From Sulfitobacter sp. (GTDB lineage: Bacteria > Pseudomonadota > Alphaproteobacteria > Rhodobacterales > Rhodobacteraceae), in contig JAGXHE010000127.1 of the NCBI GenBank assembly GCA_024636445.1, positions 1 to 64,000 of the forward strand: a DNA stretch of 64,000 bases. The letters are read 5' to 3'. The position numbers and the translations under genes are program-made. Under the pieces are notes generated by a model. That model ran no database searches. It saw nothing but the letters and a program-made list of their open reading frames with translations, and was not told where the DNA came from. This document shows positions 18,679-28,158 of the stretch, piece after piece (the first letter of the stretch is position 1; each line of letters begins with the position of its first letter).

Positions 18679-20343
18679 ATGTCAGACCTCTGGCGCGGCA
18701 ACTGGGCGACCCGCGCCCGCATCGCCACTGGGCTCGCGCTCATGCTCTACGCCTTGCTGCATTTCCTGAACATCGGGCTGGGCCTGTTTTCACCCACATG
18801 GCTCCAGGCCGGACAAGATCTGCGCCAGATTTTCACCCGCAACCCGCTGGGCGAGGCGCTGCTCTACGCCGCTCTTGCCCTGCACGCAGGTCTCGCGCTG
18901 ATGCGCCTGATCGAGCGGCGCAGCCTGCGGATGCCCCTTGCCGAAGCGGTGCAATACACATTCGGCTTTGCCATTCCCCTGCTGCTTCTGACACATATCA
19001 CCTACACGCGCATTGCCCACGAAGTCTACGCGGTGGACGATCAGATGGGCTATCTGATGTATCTGATCTGGGGCACAAAATCAGCGCTGACCCAGACTGT
19101 GCTTTTGCTGATCGTCTGGGTGCACGGCTGTATCGGCCTGCATCTGTGGCTGCGCGGGCGGGCATGGTGGCGGCGTAATACGCATCTTTTGACCGGGCTG
19201 GCCGTGCTGGTGCCAACCTTTGCACTGGCCGGGTTTGTCACCGAAAGCCGTCACCTGCATCTGGCGGCCCAGAATGAAGACACCCGGCTGAACATGCTGG
19301 ACGCCTATAATTTCCCCGACCCCGCAGAATTCGCGGATCTGATCCGCATCGACGCGGCGCTGTATTGGGGCTTTGTCGTGGTTTTGGGGGTCGCACTGAC
19401 GACCCACCTTGCGCTGCGACTGAATTCGCGGCGCACCAGCGTGCGGATCACCTACACCGACGGCCCGACGATCACCGCCCGTCTGGGGCAGACCCTGTTG
19501 GAAATGTCGCGCGAGGCGAGTGTGCCGCATACCGCACTGTGCGGCGGCAAGGGGCGCTGCACCACCTGCCGCGTGATGATCGAGGGAGACGTCGAAAACC
19601 TGCCACCGCCCTCGGACGCCGAAGCAAGCAGCTTGCAGGCGGTTGGGGCTGCGCCCGGTGCGCGGCTGGCCTGTCAGTTGAAACCTGACCAACCGATGAC
19701 CGTTCACCGGGTTTTTGCCAGCGGCGGCAGGGCTGCGCGCGGCCCTGCCACTCAGGGACAGGAACGCACACTCGCCATCCTGTTTCTGGATATGCGCGGC
19801 TTTACCGCGCGCACCGCAGGGCAACTGCCCTATGATGTGGTGTTTTTGCTCAACCGGTTCTTTGACGCGGTGGTGCCTGCGGTGACAGCGTCGGGCGGCA
19901 AGGTCGACAAATATCTGGGCGACGGGTTTCTGGCCCTGTTCGAGACGCACGACACGGCGTCCTCGGCGCAGGCAGGTCTAAGCGCCGCCGCAGGGATCGG
20001 ACGCGCGCTGGATGCGTTCAACGCCGGGCTCGCAGCCGAAGGCGCGCCGCCCGTGGGCATCGGCATCGGGTTGCATCTGGGCAACGTCGTGCTGGGCGAA
20101 ATCGGTGCCGCAGGCCACGCGCCGCGCACGCTGATCGGTGACGCGGTCAATGCCGCCAGCCGACTTGAAGCGCAGACCAAAGTGATGAAGGTCGAACTTC
20201 TGATCAGCGCCGCCGTGCTCGAGGCCGCAGGCATTGAACCTCCCGATGGGTTGGTCTCGCTTAGCTTGCGGGGCGTCAAGGAGAGCTTGGACGCGCTGCC
20301 CGTGGCCAAGGCTACCGATGCGCCCCAAAATCCGAGTTCCTGA
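18679..20343 (+). CDS. redox-type adenylate/guanylate cyclase: 6-TM His-rich anchor + [2Fe-2S] ferredoxin domain + class III cyclase
   Basis: About six hydrophobic helices with conserved-type His; 'CGGKGRCTTCRV...RLACQLK' ferredoxin Cys set; 'LFLDMRGFTARTA...GGKVDKYLGDGFLALF...TLIGDAVNAASRLEAQTK' cyclase. Confidence 0.9.
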   Translation: MSDLWRGNWATRARIATGLALMLYALLHFLNIGLGLFSPTWLQAGQDLRQIFTRNPLGEALLYAALALHAGLALMRLIERRSLRMPLAEAVQYTFGFAIPLLLLTHITYTRIAHEVYAVDDQMGYLMYLIWGTKSALTQTVLLLIVWVHGCIGLHLWLRGRAWWRRNTHLLTGLAVLVPTFALAGFVTESRHLHLAAQNEDTRLNMLDAYNFPDPAEFADLIRIDAALYWGFVVVLGVALTTHLALRLNSRRTSVRITYTDGPTITARLGQTLLEMSREASVPHTALCGGKGRCTTCRVMIEGDVENLPPPSDAEASSLQAVGAAPGARLACQLKPDQPMTVHRVFASGGRAARGPATQGQERTLAILFLDMRGFTARTAGQLPYDVVFLLNRFFDAVVPAVTASGGKVDKYLGDGFLALFETHDTASSAQAGLSAAAGIGRALDAFNAGLAAEGAPPVGIGIGLHLGNVVLGEIGAAGHAPRTLIGDAVNAASRLEAQTKVMKVELLISAAVLEAAGIEPPDGLVSLSLRGVKESLDALPVAKATDAPQNPSS

Positions 20344-20574
20344 TCACCCAGTCATGAACCCAGCACATGCCCGTGCTGCAACGATCTCCAAAAACGCCAT
20401 TTCCAAGCAAAATGACCCAAAATAGCCATCCAAAAGGGGAATTTGTGCCGAATTTGCGTCATATGCGATCTCGTACACGCACTGTATCTGGACGCCTCGC
20501 GCCCGGCCCGCTATTGCGCCTCAAGAGCACGCCCCTTGGGGGTCGCTACCAACCGTTGACCGAAAGTAATCTTC

Positions 20575-22293
20575 ATGCCAATGCCGAATAATCTCGCCCC
20601 TATTCCCGAACTCTACGTTTCCTACGATTCAGCTCAAAAGCTCAAGCACGAGGCGGCCCAACTGGTCAGCCACGACATGACCCCACGTCAGATTTGCGAC
20701 CTTGAATTGTTGATGAATGGTGGTTTCAACCCGCTCAAGGGCTTCTTGTCCGAAGTGGATTACAACGGCGTCGTGGAAAACATGCGCCTTGCCGATGGCA
20801 GCCTGTGGCCAATGCCAATCACCCTCGACGTCGGTGAAGCCTTTGCGGAAAAGCTGGAACTCGGACAGGATATTGCCCTGCGCGACCAGGAAGGCGTGAT
20901 TCTCGCGACCATGACCGTCACCGACCGCTGGGAGCCGAACAAGGCGAACGAGGCCGAAAAGGTCTTTGGGGCTGACGACGACAAGCATCCTGCCGTGAAC
21001 TACCTGCACAATCAGGCGGGCAAAATCTATCTGGGTGGTCCGATCACCGGCATCCAGCAGCCTGTTCACTACGATTTCCGCGCCCGCCGCGACACGCCCA
21101 ACGAATTGCGCAGCTATTTCCGCAAGATGGGCTGGCGCAAGGTGGTTGCATTTCAAACCCGCAACCCGCTGCACCGCGCCCACCAGGAGCTGACGTTCCG
21201 CGCCGCGCGCGAGGCACAGGCCAACCTGCTGATCCACCCCGTCGTCGGTCTGACCAAACCGGGCGACGTCGATCACTTTACCCGCGTGCGCTGCTACGAG
21301 GCTGTGCTGGACAAGTACCCATCGGCCACCACATCCATGTCGCTGCTGAACCTGGCCATGCGAATGGCAGGCCCACGCGAGGCCGTATGGCACGGTCTGA
21401 TCCGCAAGAACCACGGCTGCACGCATTTCATCGTCGGCCGCGACCATGCAGGCCCCGGTGCAAATTCCAAGGGCGAAGATTTCTACGGCCCCTATGATGC
21501 GCAGGACCTGTTCCGCGAGCATCAAGAGGAAATGGGCATCGAAATGGTCGATTTCAAACACATGGTCTGGGTGCAGGAACGCGCCCAGTACGAGGCCATG
21601 GACGAGATCGAAGACAAGGACGACGTCACCATCCTGAACATTTCGGGCACCGAATTGCGCCGCCGTCTGCAAGAAGGTCTGGAAATCCCCGAGTGGTTCT
21701 CCTTCCCCGAAGTGGTCAAGGAGTTGCGCCGCACCAAGCCGCCGCGGTCCAAGCAGGGCTTTACCGTGTTCTTCACCGGCTTTTCCGGCTCGGGCAAATC
21801 CACCATCGCCAACGCGCTGATGGTCAAGCTGATGGAAATGGGTGGCCGTCCCGTTACTCTGCTGGACGGCGATCTGGTGCGCAAGAACCTCAGCTCCGAG
21901 CTGGGTTTCTCGAAAGAGCACCGCGATCTGAACATCCGTCGCATCGGCTATGTGGCGTCGGAAATCACCAAGAACGGCGGTATAGCAATCTGTGCGCCGA
22001 TCGCGCCCTACGGCACGACCCGCCGCGCCGTGCGTGAAGACATCGAAGCGTTCGGCGCCTTCGTCGAAGTGCACGTCGCCACCACGATCGAAGAGTGCGA
22101 GCGTCGCGACCGAAAGGGCCTGTACAAGCTGGCGCGCGAAGGCAAGATCAAGGAATTCACCGGCATCTCCGACCCCTATGACGTGCCGGAAAACCCTGAA
22201 ATCCGCCTGCAGACCGAGAACATCGAGGTGGACAACTGCGCCCACCAGGTTCTGCTGAAACTTGAAAGCATGGGTCTAATCGCCGCTGATTGA
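20575..22293 (+). CDS. bifunctional sulfate adenylyltransferase/adenylylsulfate kinase
   Basis: ATP sulfurylase 'FQTRNPLHRAHQELTFRAA', 'GRDHAGPG' plus APS kinase 'VFFTGFSGSGKSTIANAL...LLDGDLVRKNLSSELGFSKEHRDLNIRRIGYVA'. Confidence 0.95.
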   Translation: MPMPNNLAPIPELYVSYDSAQKLKHEAAQLVSHDMTPRQICDLELLMNGGFNPLKGFLSEVDYNGVVENMRLADGSLWPMPITLDVGEAFAEKLELGQDIALRDQEGVILATMTVTDRWEPNKANEAEKVFGADDDKHPAVNYLHNQAGKIYLGGPITGIQQPVHYDFRARRDTPNELRSYFRKMGWRKVVAFQTRNPLHRAHQELTFRAAREAQANLLIHPVVGLTKPGDVDHFTRVRCYEAVLDKYPSATTSMSLLNLAMRMAGPREAVWHGLIRKNHGCTHFIVGRDHAGPGANSKGEDFYGPYDAQDLFREHQEEMGIEMVDFKHMVWVQERAQYEAMDEIEDKDDVTILNISGTELRRRLQEGLEIPEWFSFPEVVKELRRTKPPRSKQGFTVFFTGFSGSGKSTIANALMVKLMEMGGRPVTLLDGDLVRKNLSSELGFSKEHRDLNIRRIGYVASEITKNGGIAICAPIAPYGTTRRAVREDIEAFGAFVEVHVATTIEECERRDRKGLYKLAREGKIKEFTGISDPYDVPENPEIRLQTENIEVDNCAHQVLLKLESMGLIAAD

Positions 22294-22316
22294 GGCGCAG
22301 GCGTTCTAGCAACGCG

Positions 22317-22351
22317 AAAAAGGCCCCGCTGTCACCGGCGGGGCCTTTTTG
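22317..22351 (+). terminator. Rho-independent terminator after sat/cysC
   Basis: AAAAAGGCCCCGC-tgtcacc-GGCGGGGCCTTTTTG. Confidence 0.9.
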
Positions 22352-22374
22352 TTTGGGCCAAACCAGTGCTGCGA

Positions 22375-23220
22375 TCAGACCCCGTCACGCAGCATCTGCG
22401 CTGCGGCCTGTTCATAATCCGACCAGCCCACCGCCTGCGCCTTGGCGCGCAGCAAAGCAGGCCGCATCGCGTCATAGAGATCGGCATCAGCACGTGCGAT
22501 GGCCGCCAGAATTTCGGCCTTGGTGGTGCAGACGATCATCGCGTCTGCGTCGAAATAGTCGGTGACATTCGGCGCGCCCCAGTAGATCGGCACCGTCTCA
22601 CACAGCAGCGCATCGACCAGCTTTTCGCTAAAGTATCCCCCCGCCCGCATGTTCTCGATCACCACCGAAAACCGGAACGGCGCCAGTCCTTCGTGCTTGT
22701 GCTCGAACGGCGCATAACCGCGCCCCATAAGAGCTAGGCCGCTGGTGGACTCGGCCACCTCGTGACGCAGCTTGTGGCCCTCCAGATCGCGCCGGTTGGA
22801 TGCAATCAGCGAAACATCGTCGGTTTTGCCTAGATCCAGCGTTTCCCATTCCGGCACCCATGTGCGCGCCGCCGTCAGGAACCGTGCATTGGGCGCGCTG
22901 CGCAACAGGCTGGGATCGTGGGTGAAAATCCGGTGATAGCGCCAGTGCGTCCAACGCAAGATCCGCAGATGGCGGGCGTGAATGGCGCGCGGCTCGACCA
23001 CCATCACGCTGACTTGCGCCGTCACGCCAAAGGGCCGCAGGTGCATCGACGTCTTGGGGTAGACCAGCAGGTGATCCTCTGCGCCCAGATCAGCGACCGT
23101 TCCGCTGCTTAGCTCCGCGGGGCGGCCAACCGGCCAATGCAACATGTTCAACGGCAGATCGGCCACGCGCTTTGCGATACCGGTGCCATAGGGCAGAACC
23201 GCGATCGCGCCCTTAGTCAT
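22375..23220 (-). CDS. glycosyltransferase family 10 (fucosyltransferase)-like protein
   Basis: 'RFSVVIENMRAGGYFSEKLVDALLCETVPIYWGAPNVTDYFD' resembles the GT10 C-terminal motif. Confidence 0.75.
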   Translation of the reverse strand: MTKGAIAVLPYGTGIAKRVADLPLNMLHWPVGRPAELSSGTVADLGAEDHLLVYPKTSMHLRPFGVTAQVSVMVVEPRAIHARHLRILRWTHWRYHRIFTHDPSLLRSAPNARFLTAARTWVPEWETLDLGKTDDVSLIASNRRDLEGHKLRHEVAESTSGLALMGRGYAPFEHKHEGLAPFRFSVVIENMRAGGYFSEKLVDALLCETVPIYWGAPNVTDYFDADAMIVCTTKAEILAAIARADADLYDAMRPALLRAKAQAVGWSDYEQAAAQMLRDGV

Positions 23221-24088
23221 GCGGCAAATTCACAGTCCCAGACATCAGCACAAACCCGTCGCCCGCCACCTCGACACCGGTGATGGCGTCGCGCGGGCCC
23301 AGCACACGCACCTGCGCCTGACCCGGTCGCCCCATGCCGTGCCCCTGTTCGGCGGTTAATTCGGGCACCTCGATCAGCCCATGTGACCATAGGTAGGCGG
23401 CCATCGCACCGGTGGCCGACCCAGTGAACGGATCTTCGCGCGGGCTGGGCGGGGCCAACAGCAGCCGCGCGGCGGTGTCGCCTGCGTCAGTAAATCCGTC
23501 CAGCGCGCACCAGAACGGCTCCATCATGTCGGTGCCGGCACCCAGCGACACGGCCAGATCGGTCAGCGCCTTGGGGTTCAGCTGCAACCGCTCCAGGGTC
23601 GCGCGGTCTTTCAGGACGGTGATGACAAAGGGCAGCCCGGTGCTGACCAATTGCGGCGGGCTGACGATGTCGCCTGCCGTCACGCCGCCAACCGCAGCCA
23701 CCATTTCGGGATCGACAAGCGCGCCAAACTGCGGAGCCACCTGCGTCATCGTCACCCGATTGCCCTGTACCGTCACCGGCACCAGCCCAGCGCCGGTTTC
23801 CAGCACCAACGAGCCGTCTGCGATCAGCCCGCGCGACCGCATCGCAGCCACGGTTGCAATGGTGGGATGCCCGGCAAAGGGGATTTCGCGGCTGGCGAGA
23901 AAATATCGCACCCGCACATCCGCCACGTCCGACGGGCCGGTAAACGTACATTCCACCAGTGAGGTCTCGCGCACGTAGGCCGTGCAGGTCTCAGCGCTCA
24001 GTCCCGCGCCCTGATGCACCACAGCGCAGCCATTGCCGCCAAAAGCACGGTCGGTGAACGCATCCACCCAGTCAAAATCGTAAGTCAT
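23213..24088 (-). CDS. PhzF family phenazine biosynthesis-like isomerase
   Basis: 'WVDAFTDRAFGGNGCAVVHQG', 'ETSLVECTFTGPSDVADVRVRYFLASREIPFAGHPTIATV', 'REDPFTGSATGAMAAYLW'. Confidence 0.92.
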   Translation of the reverse strand: MTYDFDWVDAFTDRAFGGNGCAVVHQGAGLSAETCTAYVRETSLVECTFTGPSDVADVRVRYFLASREIPFAGHPTIATVAAMRSRGLIADGSLVLETGAGLVPVTVQGNRVTMTQVAPQFGALVDPEMVAAVGGVTAGDIVSPPQLVSTGLPFVITVLKDRATLERLQLNPKALTDLAVSLGAGTDMMEPFWCALDGFTDAGDTAARLLLAPPSPREDPFTGSATGAMAAYLWSHGLIEVPELTAEQGHGMGRPGQAQVRVLGPRDAITGVEVAGDGFVLMSGTVNLPHD

Positions 24089-24117
24089 GTCATCCCCGCC
24101 AAGATCATCTTGCACCT

Positions 24118-24141
24118 GAGACAGCGCTGAAGCGCTATCTC
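24118..24141. promoter_or_regulatory. inverted repeat upstream of the phzF-like gene
   Basis: GAGACAGCGCT-GA-AGCGCTATCTC, 11-nt arms with one mismatch. Confidence 0.45.
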
Positions 24142-24280
24142 GAAGCGTACCTTAGGTGGCTGGGGGAATGTCAGAAAGACGCAAGTTGTTGACGGCGCTG
24201 CAAAACGCGTCAAAAGCGCGAACTGGCGAAATCAATAAGCCGATGCTGCCGACCCATATAGAGCCAGCAGCGCCGTTTTT

Positions 24281-24502
24281 TCAGTGCACCGCTTGGGGTG
24301 CCAGATCGTTTTGCCGCGCCAGCACAAAGGCCATCTTGCGGTCTGCGACCAATGCAATCTGTGTTCCTTGCGCGTCGTGGACGGCATAAAGCTGCTCAAG
24401 CCCTTCGGCCTGTTCCTGCACCTCTTCCGGCAAATCGCTTACTTCAATGGTTTTGACGTAGACGATGTTGCTTTTGGGTTCTGCGTCGAATGGCGTTTCC
24501 AT
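24281..24502 (-). CDS. DUF1150 family protein
   Basis: 73 aa next to an Hsp20 gene; '...LEQLYAVHDAQGTQIALVADRKMAFVLARQNDLAPQAVH'. Confidence 0.85.
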   Translation of the reverse strand: METPFDAEPKSNIVYVKTIEVSDLPEEVQEQAEGLEQLYAVHDAQGTQIALVADRKMAFVLARQNDLAPQAVH

Positions 24503-24506
24503 GTGG

Positions 24507-24920
24507 TTACCCTTTCCGAATGCTGATGGTCTGAACGACTGTTTCGGGTTTGGAACGTGTCAGATCGACATGCAGCAGCCCGTTTTCGATGATCGCGTCT
24601 CCAACCTCAACGCTGTCGGCCAGCACAAAGGTCCGTTGAAATTGCCGCGCAGCGATGCCGCGATGCAAAAATACACGTCCGTCGCCGTCATCAGTCTGAC
24701 GTCCTCGGATCACCAGCGTGCGGTCCTCGACCGTGATTTGCAGATCGTTCTCGGCAAATCCGGCCACCGCAAGCGTGATGCGATAGGAAAAGTCCGAAGT
24801 CTGTTCGATATTGAAAGGCGGATAGCCTTCGTTGCCGGATTTGGCCGTGCGTTCCAGCAGGCGTTCCAACTGCTCGAACCCCAACATATGCGGGTGCGAG
24901 CCGAGAGTCATTTTCGTCAT
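24507..24920 (-). CDS. Hsp20/alpha-crystallin family small heat shock protein
   Basis: 'GYPPFNIEQTSDFSYRITLAVAGFAENDLQITVEDRTLVIRGRQ...YLHRGIAARQFQRTFVLAD'-like ACD motif (HRGIAARQFQRTF). Confidence 0.95.
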   Translation of the reverse strand: MTKMTLGSHPHMLGFEQLERLLERTAKSGNEGYPPFNIEQTSDFSYRITLAVAGFAENDLQITVEDRTLVIRGRQTDDGDGRVFLHRGIAARQFQRTFVLADSVEVGDAIIENGLLHVDLTRSKPETVVQTISIRKG

Positions 24921-25164
24921 TGCGACACGTCCTTATCAGATCAAGCGACAGTCATTTGCGGCCCCTTATGGCAACCGCTAGTCTAGAATATGGGAAGAAT
25001 TGCGCCGCCAGACAAGAGGCCCGCGCCCCAAGAGCGTGCCGCTTTGATAAAAATGCGGCAATTTTAACGATTCAGTGTCCCTGTTCAGCACGCACTAACC
25101 CTATGCGTAGAGGGTGGCATCGCTTATGTATGAAGCTCCTCAGCCAGCCGGGAATCAACGATCC

Positions 25165-25389
25165 ATGAATGCGCCCTCAGACCTTTCGATGAAGAACGAC
25201 GACGTATTGCGCGTCGAGTTGGAAGTGTTCCGTCGCGAGCATCGCGATCTCGATGAGGCGATTACCGCAATGAACCAGCGCGGCACATCCGACCCGCTGA
25301 CGCTGCAACGGCTGAAAAAGCGCAAGCTGCGACTCAAAGACATCATCGCCACGCTCGAAGACCGCCTGACGCCCGACATCCTCGCCTGA
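25165..25389 (+). CDS. YdcH family protein (DUF465)
   Basis: 'VFRREHRDLDEAITAM...DPLTLQRLKKRKLRLKDIIATLEDRLTPDILA'. Confidence 0.9.
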   Translation: MNAPSDLSMKNDDVLRVELEVFRREHRDLDEAITAMNQRGTSDPLTLQRLKKRKLRLKDIIATLEDRLTPDILA

Positions 25390-25454
25390 GCCTTGCCCCG
25401 CCGGATCAGGCCCTTATAAGTCCCTGACTGAACTGCAATACGCGAGGGCGCTTG

Positions 25455-25949
25455 ATGACGGACCAATCCCCCAAAGTCGGCATTATCATGGGCAGCCAGT
25501 CCGACTGGCCGACCATGCGCGAAGCTGCACAGATGCTGGATGATCTGGGCATTGCATTTGAAACCCGCATCGTGTCGGCCCACCGCACGCCCGACCGGCT
25601 GTGGGACTACGGCAAGACCGCCGTAGATCGCGGATTGCAGGTGATCATCGCGGGTGCGGGCGGTGCGGCGCATCTGCCCGGCATGATGGCGTCAAAAACC
25701 CGTGTTCCGGTGGTCGGCGTTCCGGTCCTGACCAAGGCGCTTTCGGGCGTCGATTCGCTTTATTCCATTCTGCAGATGCCCCGCGGCTTTCCCGTGGCGA
25801 CCATGGCCATCGGCGCTGCGGGTGCTGCGAACGCGGGGCTTATGGCAGCTGGTATCCTTGCCCTGAACGATCCCGCTCTGGCCGCGCGGCTGGACCAATG
25901 GCGCGCCGATCTGTCGGCCTCTATCCCGGAAGAGCCCAGCGATGACTGA
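25455..25949 (+). CDS. purE: 5-(carboxyamino)imidazole ribonucleotide mutase
   Basis: '[42 protein letters not shown]'. Confidence 0.97.
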   Translation: MTDQSPKVGIIMGSQSDWPTMREAAQMLDDLGIAFETRIVSAHRTPDRLWDYGKTAVDRGLQVIIAGAGGAAHLPGMMASKTRVPVVGVPVLTKALSGVDSLYSILQMPRGFPVATMAIGAAGAANAGLMAAGILALNDPALAARLDQWRADLSASIPEEPSDD

Positions 25950-27009
25950 TGCTTTGCCCACTGGCGCCACAATCGGCATTCTTGGTGGCGGCCAATTGGG
26001 CCGCATGCTGTCGGTCGCGGCCGCGCGTCTGGGGTTCAAGACCCACATCTTTGAACCCGGTGCCAATCCGCCCGCCGCTGACGTGGCCCACGCCTGCACC
26101 ACCGCGGCCTATGAAGATATCGCAGCGCTGACCGCTTTTGCGCAATCTGTCGACGTCATTACCTATGAATTCGAGAACATCCCCACAGCAGCGCTGGACA
26201 TTCTCGAGGCGATCAAACCGATCCACCCCAACCGCGACGCGTTGCGGATCAGTCAGGACCGTCTGACCGAAAAGGACTTCCTGACCGGACTTGGCCTGAA
26301 AACCGCGCCCTATGCCGACATCCCCGATGCCGCAGCGCTGAACGCCGCACTGGACACCATCGGCACGCCGTCGATCCTGAAAACCCGCCGTTTCGGCTAT
26401 GACGGCAAGGGACAGGCGCGGCTGGCCTCGCCCGACGACGCCGCACAGGCCATTGCCGACATGGCGGGCGCGCCTTCGCTGCTCGAAGGGTTCGTGGATT
26501 TCTCGATAGAGGTCTCGGTGATCGCCGCGCGCAGTGCTTCGGGCGATGTGGCCTGCTACGATCCCGGCGAAAACGTCCACCGGAACGGTATCCTGCACAC
26601 CACCACCGTCCCTGCCCGCTTGTCCGCCAGCCTGCGCACCGATGCGGTCTTGCTGGCGGCGCGTATCCTGAACGCGCTGGACTACGTGGGCGTGATGGGG
26701 GTCGAGCTGTTCGTCTCGCCCTCGGGCCTGATCGTCAACGAAGTCGCGCCGCGCGTGCACAACTCGGGCCATTGGACCCAGAACGGCTGCGCCGTGGACC
26801 AGTTCGAACAGCACATCCGCGCCGTTGCTGGCTGGCCCTTGGGCGACGGCCAGCGGCACAGCGATGTGGTGATGGAAAACCTGATCGGCGACGACATCGA
26901 CCGGGTGCCGGAACTGGCCGCGACCCGCGACACCGCGCTGCATCTTTATGGCAAGGCCGACACGAAACCGGGCCGCAAGATGGGCCACGTCAACCGCATC
27001 CTGCGCTAG
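25942..27009 (+). CDS. purK: 5-(carboxyamino)imidazole ribonucleotide synthase
   Basis: '[29 protein letters not shown]'; overlaps purE. Confidence 0.97.
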   Translation: MTDALPTGATIGILGGGQLGRMLSVAAARLGFKTHIFEPGANPPAADVAHACTTAAYEDIAALTAFAQSVDVITYEFENIPTAALDILEAIKPIHPNRDALRISQDRLTEKDFLTGLGLKTAPYADIPDAAALNAALDTIGTPSILKTRRFGYDGKGQARLASPDDAAQAIADMAGAPSLLEGFVDFSIEVSVIAARSASGDVACYDPGENVHRNGILHTTTVPARLSASLRTDAVLLAARILNALDYVGVMGVELFVSPSGLIVNEVAPRVHNSGHWTQNGCAVDQFEQHIRAVAGWPLGDGQRHSDVVMENLIGDDIDRVPELAATRDTALHLYGKADTKPGRKMGHVNRILR

Positions 27010-27018
27010 GCTGGTGGC

Positions 27019-28158
27019 TCAGGCGACCAGCCGCGCCGCGATGTCACCGGACAGATAGCTGACCCGCCCGCCCGAGACGGTCATGGCCACGCGGTCGGCG
27101 GCGTCCAGCACCACCAGATCGGCGCGCTTGCCGGGCTGTAATATGCCACGGTCGTCCAGCCCCAGCGCCCGCGCCGGTCCCTCTGACACCAGCGCCCAGG
27201 CGGCGGCAAAATCCAGCACACCAGACCGCGCCAGCATCAGTGCTGCACGGCGGGGGCTGGGATAGTGGTAGTCCGACGCCACCGCATCGGCCAGGCCCAT
27301 CGACACAACGTCCAGCGCCGAGACATTGCCCTTGTGCGATCCGCCGCGCACCAGATTGGGCGCGCCCAGAATGACCACATCGCCCGCAGCATGTGCCGCC
27401 TCGGCGGCCTCCAGCGTTTCGGGAAACTCCGACACCTTCACCCCGCGCACACGCCAGGCGGCGCGGGCCTCGGCAGTCTGGTCGTCGTGGCTGCCCATCT
27501 GCACGCCCATCTCCGCCAGTCTGGCGCAAAGCGTATCGAGCGCCGCAGGCACTTCGGCGCGGCGCGCGTGCAGGTCCAGCAGCATCTGGAAATGCACCTC
27601 CGGGTTGCGCTGCGCCTTCAACGCCTGCCCCACCAGTCGCGGCGGCTTGCGCCCTTCGGCCAGTCGCGCATGGGGCAGATGGTCGTTGAAAACCACGTAG
27701 CGCACGGCCCATTCCGCAATTCGTTCGGGCAATCCGGCGTAATTATCCAGCAGATGCGTCTCGAACCGCAGCTGCGGGCGCAGGTCCGTCACCAGCTTGC
27801 CCGCCGTGTCGCGGATCGCGGCAAAGACCTGATCCGCGAAATTCATACCGCGCAGGCCGCCCTCCCAGCTGACGAACTGCGCCAGAACGCCGGTGGTGAT
27901 GCCATTGGCGGCCAGTTCTGCCTCGGCGGCGACGAGACCCTCAGCCATCTGTTTCATCGCACCGCGACGCGGGGCCAGATGCCGCTCGAACCCGTCGCCA
28001 TGCACGTCGACGATACCGGGCAGCACGCGATACCCCGTCAGATCCACGCTGCGGCCCACGAGCGCATCTATGATCAACCCACCACTCAGGCTCAGCCCGT
28101 CGCGGTGAAACCCTTGGCGCCCCAGCACATCCGCGCCGGTGATATCAATCGTCAGCAT
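27019..28158 (-). CDS. phnM: alpha-D-ribose 1-methylphosphonate 5-triphosphate diphosphatase (PhnM-like)
   Basis: '[22 protein letters not shown]', '[16 protein letters not shown]', '[17 protein letters not shown]'. Confidence 0.9.
   Translation of the reverse strand: MLTIDITGADVLGRQGFHRDGLSLSGGLIIDALVGRSVDLTGYRVLPGIVDVHGDGFERHLAPRRGAMKQMAEGLVAAEAELAANGITTGVLAQFVSWEGGLRGMNFADQVFAAIRDTAGKLVTDLRPQLRFETHLLDNYAGLPERIAEWAVRYVVFNDHLPHARLAEGRKPPRLVGQALKAQRNPEVHFQMLLDLHARRAEVPAALDTLCARLAEMGVQMGSHDDQTAEARAAWRVRGVKVSEFPETLEAAEAAHAAGDVVILGAPNLVRGGSHKGNVSALDVVSMGLADAVASDYHYPSPRRAALMLARSGVLDFAAAWALVSEGPARALGLDDRGILQPGKRADLVVLDAADRVAMTVSGGRVSYLSGDIAARLVA

Noticed and set aside
20629-22245. 538-aa minus-strand ORF opposite sat/cysC
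   Set aside because: Antisense shadow; the plus strand is a clear bifunctional sulfate-activation enzyme
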